Position numbers and translations under genes: made by a program
Shown here: piece after piece, positions 36,034 through 36,475 of the stretch
Position numbering within the stretch: position 1 is the first letter of the stretch
Layout: every line of letters begins with the position of its first letter
Notes under the pieces: generated by a model
Databases searched by the model: none
What the model saw: the letters and a program-made list of their open reading frames with translations, nothing else
What the model was told of the DNA's origin: nothing
Assembly: GCA_937873005.1 (NCBI GenBank)
Contig: CALMUY010000103.1
Coordinates: forward strand, 1-36,475
DNA length: 36,475 nucleotides
Direction of reading: 5' to 3'
Origin: an uncultured Aeromicrobium sp.
GTDB lineage: Bacteria; Actinomycetota; Actinomycetes; Propionibacteriales; Nocardioidaceae

Positions 36034-36475
36034 CGGCGGCGAATCTGCACGATGTCACCGATGCTCACTGCATCGGTTTCTGGCGGTATCACGACCCACG
36101 CCTGCACCTTCGCCAACGTCGCAGACCGATGTGATCCCATACCAGGCGCGACATTCGCCGGATGCGCAATGAGTTTCCCTTCAGGCGTCGACTCAAGCAC
36201 CGCCGGAATCGTCAGCACTCGCCCGGGCTTCGACCGCCAGTCGGCGCCGGCGATTGCCCATTGCGGCGCGGGTTCTGCGGCGCCACTCATCTTGTTGAGC
36301 GCTGGTCGGACGAACGTCTCAAAACTCACTGCCGCACTCACCGGGTTACCAGGCAGACAGAACACGAGCGTGCCATCGGCGAGCTGGCCGAATCCCTGTG
36401 GCTTGCCCGGTTGCATTGCGACTGTCATGAACTCGATATCCCCCTGGGGCCCGAACGCCGGCTTCACGACGTCGG
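36030..36475 (-). CDS. moeA: Molybdopterin molybdenumtransferase MoeA, C-terminal part (5' end outside window)
   Basis: MoeA inserts molybdate into adenylated molybdopterin. The visible 148 codons are the C-terminal portion: FMTVAMQPGKPQGFGQL, then the conserved VFCLPGNPVSAAVSFETFVRPAL block, then MoeA domain IV (RVLTIPAV...LIAHPANVAPGMGSHRSATLAKVQAWVVIPPETDAVSIGDIVQIRRR). The frame remains open to the window edge, so the start is not visible. It overlaps mobA by 4 bp. Confidence 0.93.
   Translation of the reverse strand, partial: DVVKPAFGPQGDIEFMTVAMQPGKPQGFGQLADGTLVFCLPGNPVSAAVSFETFVRPALNKMSGAAEPAPQWAIAGADWRSKPGRVLTIPAVLESTPEGKLIAHPANVAPGMGSHRSATLAKVQAWVVIPPETDAVSIGDIVQIRRR

Overview
The window is a chromosomal segment of an actinobacterium (Actinomycetota) with moderate G+C, roughly 55-60% by eye. 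Evidence for this placement is the IclR-type regulator divergent from leuCD, the plsC-gpsA-ddl-thiL cluster, the hrcA-dnaJ-HIT-phoH-ybeY-corC-era-leuA-recO-uppS order, a DtxR/IdeR-type iron box, and frequent GTG starts. I cannot name a genus. No CRISPR array, transposase, integrase or phage gene is visible. Almost every gene lies on the minus strand.

Layout. (1) 1-6964: the 3' end of an amidase gene (+), then minus-strand leuC-leuD and plsC-gpsA-ddl-thiL (leucine synthesis, phospholipid precursors, cell wall, thiamine cofactor). The ltbR-like regulator is divergent from leuC across a short region holding a palindromic operator. (2) 6978-9792: a hypothetical gene, ogt, a frameshifted TehA/SLAC1-family transporter, a small membrane protein, and tRNA-Glu(CUC) and tRNA-Gln(CUG). 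(3) 9889-13664: gltX, an FAH-family hydrolase, uppS and recO. (4) 13816-15888: a secreted metzincin-like metalloprotease (+), separated from leuA by a 40-bp perfect palindrome. (5) 15999-17913: leuA with a leucine-rich leader peptide and hairpin (an attenuator), and a divergent flavodoxin-fold gene. (6) 18388-25081: era, a cytidine-deaminase-like gene, corC, ybeY, phoH, a HIT gene, dnaJ and hrcA, with a CIRCE-like operator. rsmE, which I would expect next to dnaJ, is missing. (7) 25160-36475: an anaerobic nitrate-respiration island read leftward: moeA (partial), mobA, narG, narH, narJ, narI, narK1, narK2 and a cupin gene.

The nar island is coherent. MoeA and MobA make the Mo-bisMGD cofactor, NarJ inserts it, NarGHI is the quinol:nitrate reductase, and two NarK paralogues move nitrate in and nitrite out. 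However, narG carries one in-frame amber codon (34724-34726) exactly where the family has a conserved Trp. It separates the FS0 Fe-S ligands from the rest of the subunit, while every other gene in the operon reads intact. Upstream of narG, on the opposite strand, is a strong iron box over a promoter that leads into a 23-codon ORF with a good ribosome binding site.

The most informative signals are the narG amber codon, the iron box with its tiny ORF, the leuA leader with a possible pseudoknot at the start codon, and the frameshifted transporter. I saw no clear sign of a wholly new multi-gene system.
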